Shown one piece after another: positions 60,407 through 64,000 of a DNA stretch of 64,000 nt. Origin of the DNA: Rhabditophanes sp. KR3021 (lineage: Eukaryota > Nematoda > Chromadorea > Rhabditida > Alloionematidae); contig CAUJLY010000003.1 of NCBI GenBank assembly GCA_963281155.1, positions 4,216,001-4,280,000 on the forward strand, written 5' to 3'. The position numbers and the translations under genes were made by a program. The notes under the pieces were generated by a model that was given only the letters and a program-made list of their open reading frames with translations, was not told where the DNA came from and ran no database searches. The first letter of the stretch is position 1; every line of letters begins with the position of its first letter.

Positions 60407-61027
60407 ATGAAGAAAGTATTGCTTATTTTGCTAACTTTTCATCTGATACCACTTTCTATTTTTGGTCAAGAGGAATTTAATAGCTTAGATGATTCCATCA
60501 ATTCAAATGATGACACTTTATTACCTATTTGCCAACGCCATCAAGCTTGTAGAGCCCAAATTTCAAAATTCCACATTAAACCAGAAACAACAACAGGAAC
60601 ATTTGATACTGAAGAAATTGAAGGTTCGGGGGAAGGTTCAGGCCAATCTTTTCCTTTTTATGATGAATTTGTAGATCCATTAACCCAATTTGATTTCGAT
60701 GGAAGTGCCGAAGTTACTGATAATGAAATATGTAGATGTCAGAATGAGGAAGATACTTGCGATTATTCGGACGAGTCAAAAGTGGTCGATATTGATAAAT
60801 CCATCAAATTAACATATTGTAAACCTCTTAAAACCCAATTCCCCAGGTTTTGCGATCGCCGTGGCATAACTAGAGTTATTGGAAAAGCACACCCATCTGG
60901 AGAGGCTTTAATATCTGTCAAGGATAGTATTTCGTTCTGTTATTGCCCTACGAATACCTTTAGAAGAATGGATATTGAACCATGGGCAGCTTTAGATGGA
61001 TATTCTTTTTCTTATCAATGTGTTTAA
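60407..61027 (+). CDS. secreted Cys-rich protein, family not recognised
   Basis: A single exon of 206 residues right behind a trans-splice acceptor. MKKVLLILLTFHLIPLSIFG is a signal peptide. An acidic Ser/Gly/Glu linker (EEIEGSGEGSGQ) separates a first Cys pair (ICQRHQAC) from a Cys-rich C-terminal half (EICRCQNEEDTC, LTYCKPL, FCDRRG, SFCYCPTNT, final CV). Even spacing of the Cys suggests several disulphides and an extracellular role. The layout resembles nematode-specific secreted proteins. The full sequence is open with no break, so I take it as a functional gene. Confidence 0.8.
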   Translation: MKKVLLILLTFHLIPLSIFGQEEFNSLDDSINSNDDTLLPICQRHQACRAQISKFHIKPETTTGTFDTEEIEGSGEGSGQSFPFYDEFVDPLTQFDFDGSAEVTDNEICRCQNEEDTCDYSDESKVVDIDKSIKLTYCKPLKTQFPRFCDRRGITRVIGKAHPSGEALISVKDSISFCYCPTNTFRRMDIEPWAALDGYSFSYQCV

Positions 61028-61187
61028 AATAGTTATTATTATCATCTTAACATTTGTTTTGTAAATATTTTCTATTTAGTAAATGCTAGATCACATTTTT
61101 ACTTGATTCACATTCGTTTAGACAAACAAACTTAAGGAAAAGCTATTTTTTAATTAATGTGCCTGGTGATTGGGGGTAGTTTGAACA

Positions 61188-61436
61188 ATGCTTTTAACTG
61201 TTACTTTGTTATTTTTAAATATTTTTCTCCTATATTCATTGGTTAGTAATAAAGTTCTACATGCCTTCATAGGGGGCGAAAACTCCAAACCTGAAATGGC
61301 ATGTAATGGTATGCTTTTCGTATCTACCAGTGCTACAAGAAATATACAAAACAGGGACAAGAAAGACTATAAAAAAAGTAATTATATTATCAAAGATATA
61401 TTAAAAGGTTTTAGTCGTTGGAAATGTTTTATTTAA
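61188..61436 (+). CDS. possible small secreted protein
   Basis: An 82-codon frame 160 bp downstream of the previous gene on the same strand. The start MLLTVTLLFLNIFLLYSLV resembles a signal peptide; the rest is basic with two Cys (MACNGM, near the end KCFI). A GGGGGTAG site eight bases before the ATG could be a trans-splice acceptor, giving an operon-like pair. A 68-codon frame overlaps it on the minus strand. Evidence is thin. Confidence 0.35.
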   Translation: MLLTVTLLFLNIFLLYSLVSNKVLHAFIGGENSKPEMACNGMLFVSTSATRNIQNRDKKDYKKSNYIIKDILKGFSRWKCFI

Positions 61437-61490
61437 TTATTAACATTACAATTTTTACATAAATATTTTAATTAAAGGACAAATAATTAA

Positions 61491-63632
61491 TCAAATATCA
61501 TTTCCTTCGGCAAAAAGAGGCTTAATTGGAGGACCAATAGCTTCGACCGTCCCGATACATTCATCGTCAATTTCCATTTTTCGTATATTAACTACTTTCA
61601 CAACTTCCATCAAATTCATTAATCTATCCAATGTTGTCATTTCATAGCGCTTTAACTTTTCATGCGTCCTTGTTAAAAATCCTAGATATCCAACTTCAAA
61701 ATGCTTGATTTTAGTTGCATCATCATGAACAAAGTGGCTTTTTAAATTTCCCCAACTTTTCGAATAAATGTCATACCCAAACTGATGATGAGATTCTACA
61801 AATAATTTCCTGCCCTCATTATCTAACCTTTTTAATTTCCAGTATTCATAAATATCACGCAAAAAAATCTTATTTTCATGTGGGAAATGTTTTCTTAAAA
61901 GTTCGAAATTAATATAACTCAAAAATGACAGATCGTAACATCTTTGTAATGACCTTTCACACAAACTCCATAACTTGGCTTCTAAGTTTTTGCTATTGGG
62001 ACTATGACTCATTTTCTTTCCCTTGCTTTTCATCAGATTGTGAATGTTGATTGAGTGTCCCTCGCAGTAAGTTTCCAACTTTACTTGAGTTGCACCAACT
62101 TCGTCAATTTGAGGCATAACCAAGCCTACGTTGACACCACATTCGGCATGGAAGTAATTATTGCATCCCTCGATGGTACACTTAATTGTTTGGCCATAAT
62201 CTATATCACAGATCGTACAACAACAGCCAAGAAAACCTCGATCCGTAAACGCCAAAAGACCTCGTACTATTTCTCTTCTATCCGCATCAACGAAGGACAA
62301 TTCATTTAAATACATAGCACAATTGATATGGCACCATTCATGTCCATTTTCGGTCATTTTCAAACCTCCACCTTGAACGGGGCAAACAGCGCATGGAGGT
62401 GGGCTACTACACAAAGTCATGCAAGGCTGGCATGTATAATGTTCGTTAATTTGGTCGATGCCATAACAGCTCTGATGAAATCCTTTGTTACAGAAATCGC
62501 AAATTAACATTATGTCTTCATCATGGCTAATTAAACTTTTACAAACTTCACAGCAAGTTTTATCAGTACAACTTTCTTCTTCACCCAACATGATACCCAT
62601 TCTCGATGTTGAGGGAACTTCGTCCTTATGAATGTACTTTTTAATTAAAGCAGTCTGAGTTTTTTGGTAACTTTCCTTTTCCAAAAAGTTCATCACTTGG
62701 CCCAGTAGGACTTCCTGGTCTTGACTCGAGTAAGTAGACATTATTGCATGAGCTGAGCACCAGGCCAAATCCATCTCATCCAGATTATATTCAATGTAAT
62801 CTGGAAGATCGTGAGATTTGAATTTACCAATATTTTCCCGAACTGAGCCATCTTCACGGACCATGATTCTTTTAGTATAGGCCTTGGGTAAAAGACGAGC
62901 TTCTTGGTGCACGCGATCGTGTTCATCTTTTAAAATGACGAAACGTTTGCTTTTCTTCATCCTTTGGGATTTGGACTCCATAATCAAAGCGAGTTTCCCA
63001 TTTATCCGTAATTCGTAAAGGCTTAGTTTTTTCGTGATTAGGAGGAAATAATTCCCTCGTTTTCATCCGTGAAACTGGGTGAGTGTCAAATATTTCATTA
63101 ACATGCTTACTGTCTCTCTTGCGCTTTCTGCTAAAATCACTTGTTCCCATGTTGCTGAAATGATTTGTTTGCGGCGTCGTGAAAGCTAACGTGGATGGTA
63201 ATGGAGCACATTTAAGTGTTCCGAGGTTTAAGGAGAGTGGCTTGGTAACAGTTTTCAGAACAATATCATTCTTTATACCTTTTCTAGTATTTTTTGGGCT
63301 TTCAAAATCAGGAAATGCGAGAGTGGGAGTCATATTTTCTCTTGCTGAGCCAGGAGAGGCGCCATTCATAAGATCTTTGACAGCAACCGCTTCCTTGATG
63401 ACAACACTACCGCCATCTTTATTACTCCTAGTGATACGGAAATTGTATGGGCTAATTGTGGTCTCCTCTAACTGTAGCGATACCTTTCTTAATAGCGATG
63501 GCTGCGTTGGTTTAATGTGTCCTTTTGGTTGTTTATCTATAAACAAATATGTGTAAGTTATGCAAAAAATTAAACTTAACAAAGAAACTACATTTAAAAA
63601 TATTTACCTGATAAAGCTCGAGTTCTAGCCAT
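61491..63632 (-). CDS. JADE/BRPF-type PHD finger protein (frame break inside)
   Basis: Exon 1 (63608..63632, MARTRALS) joins in phase to a long exon 61491..63536, about 690 residues in all. Order: basic Ser/Pro-rich N-terminus; JADE-like block ITDKWETRFDYGVQIPKDE; a short EPc-N-like segment (YIEYNLDEMDLAW); PHD finger (CCEVCKSL, LICDFCNKGFHQSCYGI); zinc knuckle (CAVCPVQGGGLK); extended PHD2 (HEWCHINCAMYL, CTICDIDYGQTIKC, NYFHAECG); and a C-terminal YWKLKRL motif typical of JADE and BRPF. No bromodomain or PWWP is seen, which favours JADE. Such proteins scaffold MYST (HBO1) acetyltransferase complexes on chromatin. The frame changes by one base between about 62923 and 62987, where both frames stay open for 65 bp. 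No intron fits, so either an indel or a shift is involved. Confidence 0.85.
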
Positions 63633-63892
63633 TTACAAGGATGGAATATAGATACGCAACTGAATGGTTGTAAATATATTAATCTATAAAAGTTTAAATG
63701 TTATAATTGCACAAAAAAGTGGTATATAATTATTTATTAACGTATTGTTTGTAATACACTTTTATTGAGGACTAACTATTGGTATGTAAAAGTAACGATT
63801 AGTAAAAAATAATTAGATATACCAAACAAGTTATGCAGTCATCAATTACTATGTGTATTAATTAAGGCAAATTTCAAAATAAATAGATAAGC

Positions 63893-64000
63893 ATGAAGAG
63901 GCTGCATTCCAATAAGTTTGATTTTTCTCTTGGCGGTAACCATGGACGCCGCTTGGTTGACATGCTAGACACAACTTTTTTGCACACTATTACTTTGTAT
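63893..64000 (+). CDS. possible 5' end of a gene cut by the window
   Basis: An ATG at 63893 opens a frame of 36 codons that reaches the window end without a stop (MKRLHSNKFDFSLGGNHGRR). Its composition is less AT-rich than the flanks. No acceptor or promoter is evident. It may be chance. Confidence 0.3.
   Translation, partial: MKRLHSNKFDFSLGGNHGRRLVDMLDTTFLHTITLY

Noticed and set aside
1..64000. tRNA genes, rRNA, CRISPR arrays, bacterial operons or riboswitches
   Set aside because: None recognised by eye on either strand; the gene structure is eukaryotic.

Overview
This window reads as nuclear DNA of a nematode. It is AT-rich, and its protein-coding genes are split by mostly short GT-AG introns (about 40-120 bp). 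Several start codons sit 3-16 bases after a TTTTCAG-like acceptor with no upstream coding exon, which is what spliced-leader trans-splicing leaves. There is a nematode-style serpentine receptor and a sigma-class GST. I cannot name the species. A clade IV (tylenchine or strongyloidid-like) worm is a guess. All gene models were assembled by eye from splice sites, reading frames and family knowledge; exon phases close in every model I call intact.

Layout. 0.8-2.5 kb: membrane-anchored olfactomedin-domain protein (-). 5.0-18.4 kb: one large gene (-) joining a Ser/Pro-rich N-terminus to two synaptotagmin-like C2 domains, nine exons. 18.4-22.9 kb: gene-poor. 22.9-24.9 kb: secreted somatomedin-B/thrombospondin-1 protein (-). 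24.9-28.9 kb: gene-poor. 28.9-37 kb, a compact cluster: small peptide precursor with an allatostatin-C-like loop (-), dihydropteridine reductase (-), COA5/PET191 (+), a broken RacGAP1/CYK-4-like copy (-), VPS29 (+), secreted EF-hand protein (+), SNU13 (-) and an orphan Ser-rich protein (+). 37.7-39.9 kb: alkylglycerol monooxygenase (+). 40.1-47 kb: MSH4 (-) head-to-head with an FHA-containing kinesin (+). 47.4-50.2 kb: sugar-transporter remnant and a serpentine receptor (+). 50.5-51.2 kb: GST (-). 51.7-59.3 kb: WDR11 (-). 60.4-61.4 kb: small secreted proteins (+). 61.5-63.6 kb: JADE/BRPF-type PHD protein (-) with an apparent frameshift. 63.9 kb: an open frame running off the end.

The most unusual signal is a family of decayed protein-coding segments on the + strand. 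They lie almost only inside the long introns of two - strand genes (four introns of WDR11, three of the C2-domain gene) and in the gap of the broken RacGAP copy. The last open codon of each usually lies 57-154 bp from the host 5' splice site. Some copies share recognisable C-terminal modules, a C-x2-C module or a common terminal sequence. I cannot assign them to a known transposon or virus. They behave like an antisense, intron-resident mobile family, possibly intron-forming.

Most other genes are housekeeping: retromer, snoRNP/spliceosome, COX assembly, pterin recycling, ether-lipid cleavage, meiotic crossover, Golgi trafficking and chromatin. Apart from VPS29 with the EF-hand gene, which are spaced like an operon pair, and the MSH4/kinesin divergent pair, I see no functional clustering.
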